NCBI RefSeq assembly: GCF_020523965.1
Contig: NZ_JAJAPX010000003.1
Location: forward strand, 62,001-126,000
Reading direction: 5' to 3'
Origin: Neotamlana sargassicola
Lineage (GTDB): Bacteria > Bacteroidota > Bacteroidia > Flavobacteriales > Flavobacteriaceae
DNA: 64,000 nt
Numbering within the stretch: position 1 is the first letter of the stretch; each line of letters starts with the position of its first letter. Below the pieces are notes generated by a model. It was not told the origin of the DNA. It was given only the letters and a program-made list of their open reading frames with translations, and made no database searches. The position numbers and the translations under genes were made by a program. Shown piece by piece: positions 17,936 through 27,615 of the stretch.

Positions 17936-18901
17936 ATGCCCGTAATAGAATCGACCTACAAGCCAGCATTTTATTTTAAAAACGGATTTGTATCAACTGT
18001 TTATTCTGGTTTAGTACGCCGCGTAAAATTAAATCAAGAACGCGAACGTATTACTTTAAAAGACAAGGACTTTCTAGATTTAGACTGGAGTTATTCAACA
18101 GAGAAAACTAATAAAATAATCATTTTGCTTCATGGTTTAGAGGGGAATTCTAAACGTCCATATATAACCGGAACAGCTAAATTGTTTAACCAAAACGGTG
18201 TCGATGCTTTGGCGGTTAATTTTAGAGGTTGTAGCGAAGAAGATAACTTGAGTTATCACACCTATCATTCTGGTTTTACTGCAGATTTGCAAGAGGTGAT
18301 AAATCATGTTTTATCTAAAAACAAGTATGACGAAATATATATTAAAGGCATTAGTTTAGGAGCGAATCTCTTACTAAAATATTTAGGAGAAACTCAAAAT
18401 GTTCCTAAAGAAATAAAAAAAGCCATTGCGGTTTCTGCACCTTGCGATTTATATGGTTCATGTAAAGAAATAAGCAAGCTTAAAAACAAACCTTATCACG
18501 ATAGGTTTTTAAAAAGTTTATTAGTTGCACTAGCTAAAAAACAAGAAAAATTTCCAGATAAATTAACCGTTGAAGCTGTGAAATCAATTAAAAGCTTACA
18601 AGATTTCGATAATGTTTACACCTCAAAAGCACATGGTTTTATTGATGCAGTCGATTATTATACAAAATGTAGTGCGTTACAATTTTTACCAAATATTAAA
18701 GTGCCTACTTTAATTATAAATGCTTTAAACGATTCATTTTTGTCGCCAGAATGTTATCCTGTTAAAGAAGCTAAACAAAACCCGAATTTATATTTAGAAA
18801 TGCCAAACCATGGCGGCCATGTGGGGTTTATAGATAAGAAAAATGTGTACTACAATGAGAGACGCGCTTTGGAGTTTATTAAAACTATGTTAAATACATA
18901 G
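17936..18901 (+). CDS. alpha/beta hydrolase, YheT-like
   Basis: A cytoplasmic alpha/beta-hydrolase of 321 residues in the YheT/COG0429 group. The oxyanion-side LLHGLEGNSKRPYI motif, the FRGCSEEDN segment, and the nucleophile elbow GISLGAN (Ser) are visible, with the late Asp in ALNDSFLSP and the His in NHGGHVGF completing a triad. Substrate is unknown; relatives act on esters of fatty acids. It lies just downstream of adenine deaminase and upstream of the molybdenum-enzyme genes, with an 81-bp gap that probably separates the operons. Confidence 0.88.
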   Translation: MPVIESTYKPAFYFKNGFVSTVYSGLVRRVKLNQERERITLKDKDFLDLDWSYSTEKTNKIIILLHGLEGNSKRPYITGTAKLFNQNGVDALAVNFRGCSEEDNLSYHTYHSGFTADLQEVINHVLSKNKYDEIYIKGISLGANLLLKYLGETQNVPKEIKKAIAVSAPCDLYGSCKEISKLKNKPYHDRFLKSLLVALAKKQEKFPDKLTVEAVKSIKSLQDFDNVYTSKAHGFIDAVDYYTKCSALQFLPNIKVPTLIINALNDSFLSPECYPVKEAKQNPNLYLEMPNHGGHVGFIDKKNVYYNERRALEFIKTMLNT

Positions 18902-18982
18902 CTGTTTTCACCCGTTACTTGCATTTTTTCATAGTTTTAGTAAGTGCTTGTTTTACAACGTGCTAAACTAATCTAAGTAATT

Positions 18983-19447
18983 ATGCCAACTTTCAATTTA
19001 AAAATAAACAACCAAAACCACAGTGTTGAGGTTGATGAAGACACACCTTTACTTTGGGTGTTAAGAGACCATTTAAATTTACTAGGAACAAAATATGGCT
19101 GTGGTATTGGGCAATGTGGGGCTTGTACAGTTCATATTGATGGTGTTGCCACTCGAAGTTGCTTACTACAAGTTCAATTTGCGAAAGATGTAGAAATTAC
19201 AACTATTGAAGGTCTTTCGGAAAAAGGGGAACACCCAGTTCAAATAGCTTGGAAAGAAATAGATGTGCCGCAGTGTGGATATTGTCAAGCAGGACAAATA
19301 ATGACTGTTTCGGCGTTTTTAAATAAAAACCCTAAGCCAAATACTTCAGAAATAAGAAATGCCATGAATGGCAATATTTGCAGATGTGCGTCTTACAACA
19401 GTATAGAGGAAGCGGTTAAAGTAGCGGCTGATAAATTAAACCACTAA
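18983..19447 (+). CDS. (2Fe-2S) subunit of a xanthine oxidase-family dehydrogenase
   Basis: A 154-residue small subunit with two 2Fe-2S clusters. The plant-ferredoxin-type cluster is built by KYGCGIGQCGACTVHIDG and a following Cys in RSCLLQ. The second, helical cluster is built by PQCGYCQAGQIM and NICRCASYNSI. It passes electrons from the molybdenum subunit encoded 12 bp downstream. The two-subunit form without an FAD subunit matches isoquinoline 1-oxidoreductase IorA and related aldehyde dehydrogenases, which deliver electrons to a cytochrome or quinone partner. The true substrate cannot be read from sequence. Confidence 0.93.
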   Translation: MPTFNLKINNQNHSVEVDEDTPLLWVLRDHLNLLGTKYGCGIGQCGACTVHIDGVATRSCLLQVQFAKDVEITTIEGLSEKGEHPVQIAWKEIDVPQCGYCQAGQIMTVSAFLNKNPKPNTSEIRNAMNGNICRCASYNSIEEAVKVAADKLNH

Positions 19448-19459
19448 AAACGATATAAA

Positions 19460-21679
19460 ATGGAAAACAAACAGAATTCAACGTTTAGCCGAAGATCGTT
19501 TTTAAAAACATCGGCATTGGCAAGTGGCGGCATGCTTATTGGTTTTAATTTATTTAATGCTTGTAAATCTGAAGTAAAACTACCAATAGATTTAAGCAAG
19601 TTAAACTATAACGATTTTAATGCCTACATTAAAATATCACCAGAGGGTAAAGTCACCATTTTTTCACCAAACCCAGAAATAGGTCAAGGTGTAAAAACCT
19701 CAATGCCTATGTTAATCGCAGAAGAATTAGATGTGTTATGGGAAGATGTTTTTGTGGTGCAAGGAAAGTTAGATACAAAAAATTATAACCGACAAATAGC
19801 AGGTGGAAGCGGCTCTATACGCGCATCTTGGAAACCTCTTAGAGAAACCGGAGCTACGGCAAAGCAAATGTTAATTAATGCCGCTGCTGCTAAATGGGGT
19901 GTTCCTGCTTCAGAATGTTCTGCAAAAGCAGGAGTAATTACCAATGCGAATGGCGATAAATTAGGTTATGGCGATGTGGTTTTAGAAGCAGCCACATTAG
20001 AAGTTCCTGAAAATGTGACACTAAAAGATCCAAAAGATTTTACAATTATTGGTAAAGGAAAATTGAATGTTGATGTTGACAAAATTATAACAGGAAAGCC
20101 TTTATTTGGTTTAGATTATAAAGAAGAAGGCATGTTATATGCATCGATAATAAGGCCACCAGCTTTTGGGCAAATTTTAGAGTCTTTCGATGCAACACAG
20201 GCTAAAGCTTTGCCAGGTGTAGTTGATGTAATTACCATTGGAACTAAAATACGAGACTACGAAAATAGCGGGAAACAAAATTGGACGCTCGTAACCAGTA
20301 ATAGTGATAAAGTTGTTGTTATTGCTAAAACAACTTGGGATGCTTTTAAAGGTATAAAAGCGATAAAAACCACTTGGAAAGAAGACTCACAACTTGAAAG
20401 TACCGAAGATCATGATAAAGTATTATTCGATTTATTAGATGGCGATAAATTTGAAACACGACGTTCCGATGGAGATGTAAAAAAAGCATTTTCAGAAGCA
20501 GATAAAGTTATAGAACGGACATACGAAGCACCCTTTTTGCCACATAATACTCTAGAACCTATGAACTTTTTTGCTCATGTAACGAATGAAAAAGTGCGTT
20601 TAATAGGTAATATGCAAACGCCTGCTGCTGCGGCTAAAATGGTTTCTGAAGTGCTAGAAAGACCTATTGAAGAAGTAAGCGCCGAAATAACCAGAATGGG
20701 CGGTGGTTTTGGCAGACGCCTTTATAATGATTTTGTTATGGAAGCTGCAGAAATTGCTGATGCTATAAGAAAACCTATTAAAATGGTATCATCTAGAGAA
20801 GCAGACATGACAACAGGTGTATATCGGCCTTGTGTAAAGTATCGATTTACTGCATCAATAAAAAACGGAAAGTTAACAGGCTATCATTTAAAAGGGGCAG
20901 GTGTTAACGCAAGTATTCCAACACCAATGGCTAACTATTTTCCCGCTGGCGCTATCGAAAATTATCAGGTTGATGCCGCGACATACAAAAGTAACATTAC
21001 TACAGGAGCTTGGAGAGCCCCGGTGACTCATTTTTTAGCAAGCGCAGAGCAAAGTTTTTTTAATGTTTTAGCTGAAGAATTGCAAATAGACCACGTTCAA
21101 CTCTACTTAGATTTGTTAGAGAACTTAAAAGACGTTAACGACAAACGCATGAAATTTGATCCAAAACGAATGGAAGATGTTATTAAACTTGTGGTAGATA
21201 AGTCCCATTGGGGAAAAACAAAACCAGATGTTTACCAAGGTTTTTCAGCGTATTTTTCTCATAACACACATGTTGCCGAGGTTGCCGAAATTGTTTTAGA
21301 AAATGGTCTGCCAGTTGTTAAAAAAGTAACTTGTGCAATAGATTGCGGTATAGTAGTTAATCCATTAGGAGCCATGAATCAAGCAAAAGGCGGAGTAATT
21401 GATGGTGTTGGTCATGCAATGTATGCCGATTTTTCTATTAAAAATGGCAAGCCACAATCTAATAATTTTAACACGTATCAATTAATACGAATGGCGCAAA
21501 CACCAAAGGTAGACGTACATTTTGTGCAGAATAATATTGCGCCCACAGGTCTTGGAGAACCTACATTACCTCCAGTTGGCGGCGCAATTGCAAATGCCAT
21601 TTATCAGGCAACAGGGGCGCGTTTAACTAAACAACCTTATATGGCTAATTTAGGAATTACGGAGGAGTTAAAAGTGTAA
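19460..21679 (+). CDS. molybdopterin-binding subunit, isoquinoline oxidoreductase (IorB) type
   Basis: The 739-residue large catalytic subunit of a xanthine oxidase-family enzyme. A twin-arginine signal is visible (SRRSFLKTSALASGG), followed by NACKS, so the exported protein may also be lipid-anchored. Molybdopterin and active-site features include MGGGFGRRL, the TGAWRAP loop, and GLGEPTLPPVGGA with the catalytic-type Glu. The family hydroxylates N-heterocycles or aldehydes with water as oxygen donor. The partner 2Fe-2S protein has no Tat signal and would be co-exported after folding. Tight spacing to the XdhC gene (7 bp) supports one operon for enzyme and cofactor maturation. Confidence 0.93.
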   Translation: MENKQNSTFSRRSFLKTSALASGGMLIGFNLFNACKSEVKLPIDLSKLNYNDFNAYIKISPEGKVTIFSPNPEIGQGVKTSMPMLIAEELDVLWEDVFVVQGKLDTKNYNRQIAGGSGSIRASWKPLRETGATAKQMLINAAAAKWGVPASECSAKAGVITNANGDKLGYGDVVLEAATLEVPENVTLKDPKDFTIIGKGKLNVDVDKIITGKPLFGLDYKEEGMLYASIIRPPAFGQILESFDATQAKALPGVVDVITIGTKIRDYENSGKQNWTLVTSNSDKVVVIAKTTWDAFKGIKAIKTTWKEDSQLESTEDHDKVLFDLLDGDKFETRRSDGDVKKAFSEADKVIERTYEAPFLPHNTLEPMNFFAHVTNEKVRLIGNMQTPAAAAKMVSEVLERPIEEVSAEITRMGGGFGRRLYNDFVMEAAEIADAIRKPIKMVSSREADMTTGVYRPCVKYRFTASIKNGKLTGYHLKGAGVNASIPTPMANYFPAGAIENYQVDAATYKSNITTGAWRAPVTHFLASAEQSFFNVLAEELQIDHVQLYLDLLENLKDVNDKRMKFDPKRMEDVIKLVVDKSHWGKTKPDVYQGFSAYFSHNTHVAEVAEIVLENGLPVVKKVTCAIDCGIVVNPLGAMNQAKGGVIDGVGHAMYADFSIKNGKPQSNNFNTYQLIRMAQTPKVDVHFVQNNIAPTGLGEPTLPPVGGAIANAIYQATGARLTKQPYMANLGITEELKV

Positions 21680-21686
21680 TTTTAAG

Positions 21687-22697
21687 ATGACACATGAGTT
21701 TAAAAATATTGTTGAAGAAGCCTTTAAAGCAAAATCTAAAGGACTTAAATCTGTTTTAGCTACAGTAGTAGCTTTAGATGGCTCTTCATACCGTAAACCG
21801 GGAGTTAGAATGTTAATTCTAGAAAACGATGCCATGGTTGGCGCAGTAAGTGGTGGTTGTGTAGAAAAAGAAGTGTTGCTACAATCTAAACAAGTTTTTA
21901 AAACTGGAGCGTCTAGAATAATGACTTACGATGGTAGATATCGTCTGGGGTGCGAGGGTGTATTGTATATTTTGCTCGAACTTTTTAATCTTAATTCCGA
22001 ATTCGAAGCTTCTTTTTTTCAAACTTTAAAATCAAGAATCAATTTTCAAATAAAATCATCTTACAAAAAGCTAGAAGGTGTTTTTAATGGCATAGGGTCT
22101 TGTGTTTTCTTAAATGATAAAGTATTTTCAATATCAAAAGTAGAAGTTAATCTCGAATTACAAGTGTTTAGCCAAATTTTAAAACCTCTCTTTAAATTAG
22201 TGATTATTGGCGCAGAACACGATGCTGTAGAATTATGCAAATACGCTGCATTAACAGGTTGGGAAGTGACTGTAGTTTCGGGCGTTTCAGAATTAAAATC
22301 TATAAAACGTTTTCCGGGAGCAAATTCAATGGTAACTACTACACCAGAAGCTTTTAATACTAAAGATATCGATAGTCAAACCGCTATTGTGTTAATGACT
22401 CATAATTTTGCTTACGATTTACGATACTTAGTGGCTTTAAAAGAGACATCGCCAAATTATATAGGACTCTTAGGTTCTGTAAAACGACGAGACGACTTAC
22501 TCAATCAATTTATAGAATACTGTCCAAATATTAGTGATACATTTTTAGATGTCATTCATGGTCCGGCAGGATTAAGCATTGGCTCAATTACACCTCAAGA
22601 AATAGCTGTGTCTATAATTTCGGAAATATTGGCTTATACAAGGCACAAAAAACCGTTGTCTTTAAGTAAAAAAGAGAAAGAAATTCATTCAAAATAA
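21687..22697 (+). CDS. XdhC-family molybdenum cofactor chaperone
   Basis: A 336-residue XdhC/CoxI protein. The N-terminal XdhC/CoxI part shows GSSYRKPGVRMLI and GAVSGGCVEKEV. The C-terminal Rossmann part starts at LVIIGAEHDAVELCK and includes LMTHNFAYDLRYL and IGLLGSVKRRDDLL. Members bind molybdenum cofactor, bring about its sulfuration and insert it into xanthine oxidase-type enzymes. Its place directly after the Mo subunit gene indicates that this subunit is its client. The next gene, MocA-like, starts 1 bp after its stop codon. Confidence 0.92.
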   Translation: MTHEFKNIVEEAFKAKSKGLKSVLATVVALDGSSYRKPGVRMLILENDAMVGAVSGGCVEKEVLLQSKQVFKTGASRIMTYDGRYRLGCEGVLYILLELFNLNSEFEASFFQTLKSRINFQIKSSYKKLEGVFNGIGSCVFLNDKVFSISKVEVNLELQVFSQILKPLFKLVIIGAEHDAVELCKYAALTGWEVTVVSGVSELKSIKRFPGANSMVTTTPEAFNTKDIDSQTAIVLMTHNFAYDLRYLVALKETSPNYIGLLGSVKRRDDLLNQFIEYCPNISDTFLDVIHGPAGLSIGSITPQEIAVSIISEILAYTRHKKPLSLSKKEKEIHSK

Positions 22698-22698
22698 A

Positions 22699-23319
22699 TT
22701 GTTTAAAAACACAAAAAACATAGCAGTTGTGGTTTTAGCGGCGGGCGCTTCTACAAGAATGGGAGAACCTAAACAATTATTACCTTGGAAAAATAGCACA
22801 CTAATTGCTCATACAATTGAAACCGTTTTACAGGTAAATTGTAAAAATGTATACGTGGTTTTGGGAGCAAATTTTGATTTAATTTCTTCTGAAATTAAAG
22901 ATTATCCCATTTCAATTTTAAATAATGAATTATGGCATGAAGGATTGGGAACTTCTATTGCTTTTTCTATTAATTTTATACTAAATTCTGATATAAATAT
23001 TGATGCTGTTCTTTTTGTTTTAGCAGATCAACCATTTATAGATTCTGATTATATAAATAAAATGATTACCGGTTATAATGTTGATAATAAATCTATTGTA
23101 GCTACATATTATAGTGATAAAAAAATAGGTGTACCCGTACTTTTTGATAAGCTATATTTTAAATATTTAAAAAGATTGCAGGGTGATGAAGGTGCAAAAC
23201 ATATAATTAAGGATCACGAATATGCTATTAAAACTTTAATACCTCCTAATAAAAATGTAGATTTAGACACAAAAGAAGACTACCAACTATTGGTGAGTCG
23301 TAATTTTGAATTTAAATGA
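22699..23319 (+). CDS. MocA-like molybdenum cofactor nucleotidyltransferase
   Basis: A 206-residue MobA-like NTP transferase. The nucleotide-binding motif LAAGASTRMGEPKQLLPW is at ~14-31, followed by LADQPFIDSDYI for metal and substrate binding. Such proteins make molybdopterin cytosine dinucleotide from CTP for xanthine oxidase-family enzymes, which fits the upstream Mo enzyme. A GTP-specific MobA role for the downstream FdhF/YdeP-type enzyme is less likely but possible. The start is TTG at 22699, as no ATG precedes the conserved motif. Its stop overlaps the start of the next gene by 4 bp (ATGA). Confidence 0.88.
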   Translation: MFKNTKNIAVVVLAAGASTRMGEPKQLLPWKNSTLIAHTIETVLQVNCKNVYVVLGANFDLISSEIKDYPISILNNELWHEGLGTSIAFSINFILNSDINIDAVLFVLADQPFIDSDYINKMITGYNVDNKSIVATYYSDKKIGVPVLFDKLYFKYLKRLQGDEGAKHIIKDHEYAIKTLIPPNKNVDLDTKEDYQLLVSRNFEFK

Positions 23320-25607
23320 GTTCATCACCTAAAGATAAGGCACAAACACCAAATAATTTTAGCCAGTTAAAACTTAAAACACCTCCAACAAATAGTGTTG
23401 GTTTTGGTGCAATTAAATCGTCTGTAAATCAGGTTTCAAAATATATGAAGCTTAGCGATGGTGTAAAACTATCACTAAAAATAAATCAAAAAGGCGGATT
23501 TGATTGCCCGGGTTGCGCATGGCCAGATCCAGACGACGAGCGCTCTAGTTTAGGTGAATATTGCGAAAATGGTATAAAAGCTATAGCCGAAGAAGCTCAA
23601 AATAAAACCATTGGGGCCGATTTTTTTAAAACCCATTCGGTCGATGAACTAGCAAAATTATCAGATTTCGAAATAGGAAAATCGGGACGTTTGTCGGAGC
23701 CAATGTTTCTGGCAGAAGGTGCCACACACTATCAACCCATTTCTTGGGAAGATGCTTTTGCTAAGGTAGGTCATCATTTAAATACGCTAGAATCGCCGGA
23801 CGAAGCTGTATTTTACACTTCTGGGAGAACCACTAACGAAGCGGCATTTTTATACCAATTGTTTGTAAGAGCGTATGGAACGGCTAACTTGCCAGATTGT
23901 TCAAATATGTGTCATGAAGCCAGTGGAAAAGCGCTTTCTGAAACGTTGGGAATTGGAAAAGGCTCGGTAACTTTAGACGATTTATACAAAGCCGAAGTGG
24001 TTATGGTAATTGGGCAAAACCCAGCAACCAACCACCCTAGAATGTTAACCGCTCTAGAAAAATGCAAACAAAACGGTGGTAAGATTATAGCCGTAAACCC
24101 ATTACCAGAAGCTGGACTTATAAAATTTACAAATCCGCAAAACCCATTAAAACTATTAACTGGCGGCACCAAAATAGCCGATGTATTTGTACCTATAACC
24201 ATTAATGGAGATGTGGCGTTTACAAAAGCAATATTGCTAAAACTTTTAGAGAAAGAAGAAGCAGAAGGCAATGTTTTTGATAAAGATTTTATTGAAAGTT
24301 TTACCTCAGGTTACGAAGATTTTATATCAGATTTAAAAAGATTCGATTTTGAAACTTGCTTGAAGCTTTCTGGAGTTTCAAAGGCTGTTTTTAACCAAGT
24401 TTTCGATTTGCTACTTCATAACGATAAAATAATTATTTGTTGGGCCATGGGCTTAACACAGCATGAAAATGCGGTTGATAATATTCGTGAGTTAGTCAAC
24501 TTATTATTGTTAAAAGGAAGCATAGGAAAAGAAGGCTCAGGAACATGTCCTGTTCGCGGTCATTCCAACGTTCAGGGCGATAGAACCGTAGGGATTTGGG
24601 AAGCGGCTCCACAAGCATTTTTAGATAAAATTGAAAGCAAATATAATTTTAAGCCCACAACTAAACACGGTTATTCTGTAATTGATGCTATTAAGGCCAT
24701 GTATGAAAAGAAGGCTAAAGTGTTTTTTGGTTTGGGCGGTAATTTTATTTCGGCAGTACCAGATACAAATTATTCGGCTCAAGCTTTGGCAAATTGTAAT
24801 TTAACCGTTCATGTTAGTACAAAATTAAATCGTTCGCATTTAGTTACAGGAAAAGAAGCGCTCATTTTACCTTGTTTAGGACGAACGGAAAAAGATTATC
24901 AAAAAACCGGTGTTCAGGTGCAAAGTGTAGAAAATTCTATGGGTGTTGTGTCGTCAACAAAAGGAATTTTAGAGCCCTGTTCTAATACTATTATAAGCGA
25001 AGTTGCTGTAGTTTGTGGCGTAGCAAATGCAACTTTAAAAGATAATACTAAAATAGACTGGTTAGCTTATAAAGATGATTATAGCCTAGTAAGAAACGAT
25101 ATAGCCGAGGTTGTTGACGGTTTTAAGGATTATAACACTAAACTAAAACAACCATCGGGTTTTTATTTGCCAAATGGTGCAAGGGTAAGACAGTTTAAAA
25201 CCAAAACCGGTAAAGCAAATTTTACTGTAAATAAATTACCGGAGTGGAAATTAAAAGATAACGAGTTAGTAATGATGACGATTAGAAGTCACGATCAATT
25301 TAATACTACAATTTATGGGTTAAACGATCGCTACCGCGGAATTTTTAATGAGCGCCGTATTATATTTATGAATAGAACAGATATGAAAGAGCGCCATTTA
25401 AAAGAGCGCCAAGTAGTTAATTTAAAATCTGAATTTAATGGCGTGACCAGAAAAGCCAATAATTTTAAAGTAGTGGGCTACGATATACCCAAAAACTGCT
25501 GCGCAACCTATTTTCCAGAAACTAATGTATTGGTGTCATTAGATAGTTTTGCACATACAGCAAAAACGCCAGCGTCAAAAAGCATAATTATTACAATAGA
25601 ATCTTAA
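23316..25607 (+). CDS. FdhF/YdeP-family molybdopterin oxidoreductase
   Basis: A 763-residue soluble member of the bis-molybdopterin oxidoreductase superfamily (FdhF/YdeP). An N-terminal Cys motif CPGCAWPD and a later YCENG Cys could hold an Fe-S cluster. The Mo domain carries FYTSGRTTNEAAFLYQ, NMCHEASGKAL with a Cys that may ligate Mo, MVIGQNPATNHPRML and GTCPVRGHSNVQGDRT. The C-terminal domain has YRGIFNERRI and CCATYFPETN. It resembles formate dehydrogenase alpha subunits but the true substrate of YdeP-type proteins is unclear; E. coli YdeP is linked to acid resistance. It is the last gene of the molybdenum operon and converges on the NarL-type regulator gene with a 4-bp overlap. Confidence 0.9.
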   Translation: MSSSPKDKAQTPNNFSQLKLKTPPTNSVGFGAIKSSVNQVSKYMKLSDGVKLSLKINQKGGFDCPGCAWPDPDDERSSLGEYCENGIKAIAEEAQNKTIGADFFKTHSVDELAKLSDFEIGKSGRLSEPMFLAEGATHYQPISWEDAFAKVGHHLNTLESPDEAVFYTSGRTTNEAAFLYQLFVRAYGTANLPDCSNMCHEASGKALSETLGIGKGSVTLDDLYKAEVVMVIGQNPATNHPRMLTALEKCKQNGGKIIAVNPLPEAGLIKFTNPQNPLKLLTGGTKIADVFVPITINGDVAFTKAILLKLLEKEEAEGNVFDKDFIESFTSGYEDFISDLKRFDFETCLKLSGVSKAVFNQVFDLLLHNDKIIICWAMGLTQHENAVDNIRELVNLLLLKGSIGKEGSGTCPVRGHSNVQGDRTVGIWEAAPQAFLDKIESKYNFKPTTKHGYSVIDAIKAMYEKKAKVFFGLGGNFISAVPDTNYSAQALANCNLTVHVSTKLNRSHLVTGKEALILPCLGRTEKDYQKTGVQVQSVENSMGVVSSTKGILEPCSNTIISEVAVVCGVANATLKDNTKIDWLAYKDDYSLVRNDIAEVVDGFKDYNTKLKQPSGFYLPNGARVRQFKTKTGKANFTVNKLPEWKLKDNELVMMTIRSHDQFNTTIYGLNDRYRGIFNERRIIFMNRTDMKERHLKERQVVNLKSEFNGVTRKANNFKVVGYDIPKNCCATYFPETNVLVSLDSFAHTAKTPASKSIIITIES

Positions 25608-26245
25608 ACTTTATAAATACCATTTTTTATGGCGTAAAGTACTAAGCCAATGCGGTTTTTTACTTTTAGCTTTTGAAATAAATTGTCTCGATATCCATCT
25701 ATAGTTTTAGGGCTTAAAAACATTTTTTCTGCAATTTCTTTATAAGTCATTTCAGAGCAGGTATATTTAATAAATTCTATTTCACGATCTTTAAGTTTAA
25801 CACTGCTCGAATTGTCTTCGGTTAAAGAATTTATTAAAATATTCGACACATCTTTAGTGTGGTAATAACCTTGTGTGATGGTTTCATTTAAGGCCGTTTC
25901 AAGAATGTTTTTTTCAACATCTTTAAGTAAATAGCCTTTAGCCCCAGCTTTTAACATTTTTATAATGGTGGCTTCGTTTTCTTCTACCGAAAGTGCTAAA
26001 ACCTTAATATTTGGGTATTCATGTTTTAGTATTTCGGTTGTTTCAATACCGTTTAAAATCGGCATATTTACATCCATTAAAATAACATCAGGAATATTTT
26101 CTTGTGTTTTTAGCTTGGTTAAAAGTTCTTTACCGTTTTTACATGTATATCGCACAACAAAATTTTCAAAAGAATTCACTAATCCCGCAATGGCTTGAGA
26201 CAGTAGGTTGTGGTCTTCTACAATTACAATGTTATGGGTTTTCAT
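25604..26245 (-). CDS. NarL/FixJ-type response regulator
   Basis: A 213-residue DNA-binding regulator. The receiver (1-~120) has IVEDHNLL, the phosphoacceptor in VILMDVNMPILNG, and LLKDVEKN. The LuxR-type helix-turn-helix (~150-210) reads LKDREIEFIKYTCSEMTYKEIAEKMFLSPKTIDGYRDNLFQKL. It is the last gene of the minus-strand operon and its start overlaps the kinase gene by 14 bp, so the kinase is its partner. It may control this operon and perhaps the convergent molybdenum operon, but that is inference from position. Confidence 0.95.
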   Translation of the reverse strand: MKTHNIVIVEDHNLLSQAIAGLVNSFENFVVRYTCKNGKELLTKLKTQENIPDVILMDVNMPILNGIETTEILKHEYPNIKVLALSVEENEATIIKMLKAGAKGYLLKDVEKNILETALNETITQGYYHTKDVSNILINSLTEDNSSSVKLKDREIEFIKYTCSEMTYKEIAEKMFLSPKTIDGYRDNLFQKLKVKNRIGLVLYAIKNGIYKV

Positions 26246-26993
26246 TTTGATAAGGATATGTTATAGTTAGTTGTGTACCTTCATTTGGTTTTGAAGTTAT
26301 TTCGGCTTCAGCCTTAACCAATTTAGCTCTACTTTTTATGTTAATTAATCCAATGCCAGAATCTTGAGCTTCATTTAGGTTAAACCCCAAACCATTATCT
26401 TTTGCCGTTACTATTAATATTTTTGGTGTATAGTTTAAGGTAACGCACAAATGGGAAGCCTTTGCGTGTTTTATGGTGTTCGAGAAAAATTCTTGTAACA
26501 TTCTAAAAAATACTATTTCGGTTTTATGATTTAATGATCTTGTATCACCTTCAATTACTAATTTGGCTTCAATAAAATTTAATCTATTAAACCTATCAAT
26601 TTCATCCTGTATTGCTTGGGTCAATTCTATATTTTTTAAAGCTTCAGGGTTTATTAGTTTAGATAATGTTCTAAGTTCTTTTATACTTTTGCTTATTGTT
26701 TCTTTTACTTCATCTTGCGATAAATTATTTACCAATTGTATTTTTGCTAAGGTTAGCAATTGCCCAATATTATCGTGTAATTCCCAGCTAATGTTTCTAA
26801 AAGTTTCCTCTCTAATTTCAATTTGAGCTTTAGCAATTTCTTGCTCAAACTTTTGTTCGGCTATTCTTTTTTCTAGTAACAAATCATTTTTCTTTTTACG
26901 AAAGAGCACAAAAAGAGAAATCATGGTAAAGGCAATAACAAAAATTACTGCCGAAAATATTATTAAAAATGATTGTATTTCTTTTTCGTCCAT
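26232..26993 (-). CDS. NarX/DegS-type sensor histidine kinase
   Basis: A 253-residue kinase with one membrane helix (~6-29) and almost nothing outside the membrane. The helical dimerisation domain carries the phosphoacceptor in NISWELHDNIGQLLTLAKIQL, and the ATPase domain has FFSNTIKHAKA, DNGLGF and SGIGLINIKSRA. This matches the HisKA_3 class that partners NarL-type regulators. Because it lacks a sensory domain, it probably takes its signal from the seven-helix protein encoded just upstream, whose gene overlaps it by 31 bp. Confidence 0.93.
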   Translation of the reverse strand: MDEKEIQSFLIIFSAVIFVIAFTMISLFVLFRKKKNDLLLEKRIAEQKFEQEIAKAQIEIREETFRNISWELHDNIGQLLTLAKIQLVNNLSQDEVKETISKSIKELRTLSKLINPEALKNIELTQAIQDEIDRFNRLNFIEAKLVIEGDTRSLNHKTEIVFFRMLQEFFSNTIKHAKASHLCVTLNYTPKILIVTAKDNGLGFNLNEAQDSGIGLINIKSRAKLVKAEAEITSKPNEGTQLTITYPYQNENP

Positions 26994-27607
26994 ATAAATC
27001 CAATTATAAAGCAGGTATAAAGAATGAGGTTTAAAAAAAATAAAACAATATTAAATATGGTATTATTCATTCTTACATCAAAATAATCACTCAAAAGAAC
27101 TAGTGGAAACATTCCAACATTAAAAAGCACTAGAGCTGTACTAATCCAAAAGCTTAATTTATGTTTAATTTTTAAGGTATAGTCGGAGTTCGATAATTGA
27201 TGTAAATGAAAACCTGTTAAAATGAGTACAAAAAATGCGCCGATTATAAAAAGGTATTTTTGTAACGGATTATTATTAACACTAATAATAAAAATTAAGA
27301 TATAAATTATTAATAAATAAGCACTTATTTTTTTATGAATTGTTTTTATTAATACCTTGTAGTACCACCAGCAGTAAAAAGTAAAACTTAAGCCTGTGTA
27401 AATAAAATATACCCAAGTATTGTTAATTTTTAAATAGGGCCCAATAAAGGAACCAATTATAGAATCCATAAAAAAAGTAAACCATAAAAAGTGTAAAAAG
27501 TACCGCTCGGTAGATTGAGCGTACTTTTTATAATGTATTAGGGCAAAAAAAGCGGCTATTAGTTCGAGTGAACTAATGGCATAAGATATAATAACAGTTA
27601 TGTGCAT
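26963..27607 (-). CDS. seven-helix membrane protein, probable signalling partner
   Basis: A 214-residue very hydrophobic protein with about seven membrane segments (~5-25, 39-59, 65-85, 92-110, 116-134, 149-172, 185-208) and a short Lys-rich C-terminus. No known catalytic motif was recognised. Its gene overlaps the sensor kinase gene by 31 bp and follows the lipoprotein gene by 8 bp. The build and location suggest a membrane sensor module working with the short kinase, in the manner of split receptor-kinase systems. The function is inferred from context only. Confidence 0.75.
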   Translation of the reverse strand: MHITVIISYAISSLELIAAFFALIHYKKYAQSTERYFLHFLWFTFFMDSIIGSFIGPYLKINNTWVYFIYTGLSFTFYCWWYYKVLIKTIHKKISAYLLIIYILIFIISVNNNPLQKYLFIIGAFFVLILTGFHLHQLSNSDYTLKIKHKLSFWISTALVLFNVGMFPLVLLSDYFDVRMNNTIFNIVLFFLNLILYTCFIIGFIWTKKKYNHF

Positions 27608-27615
27608 TTTTAAAT

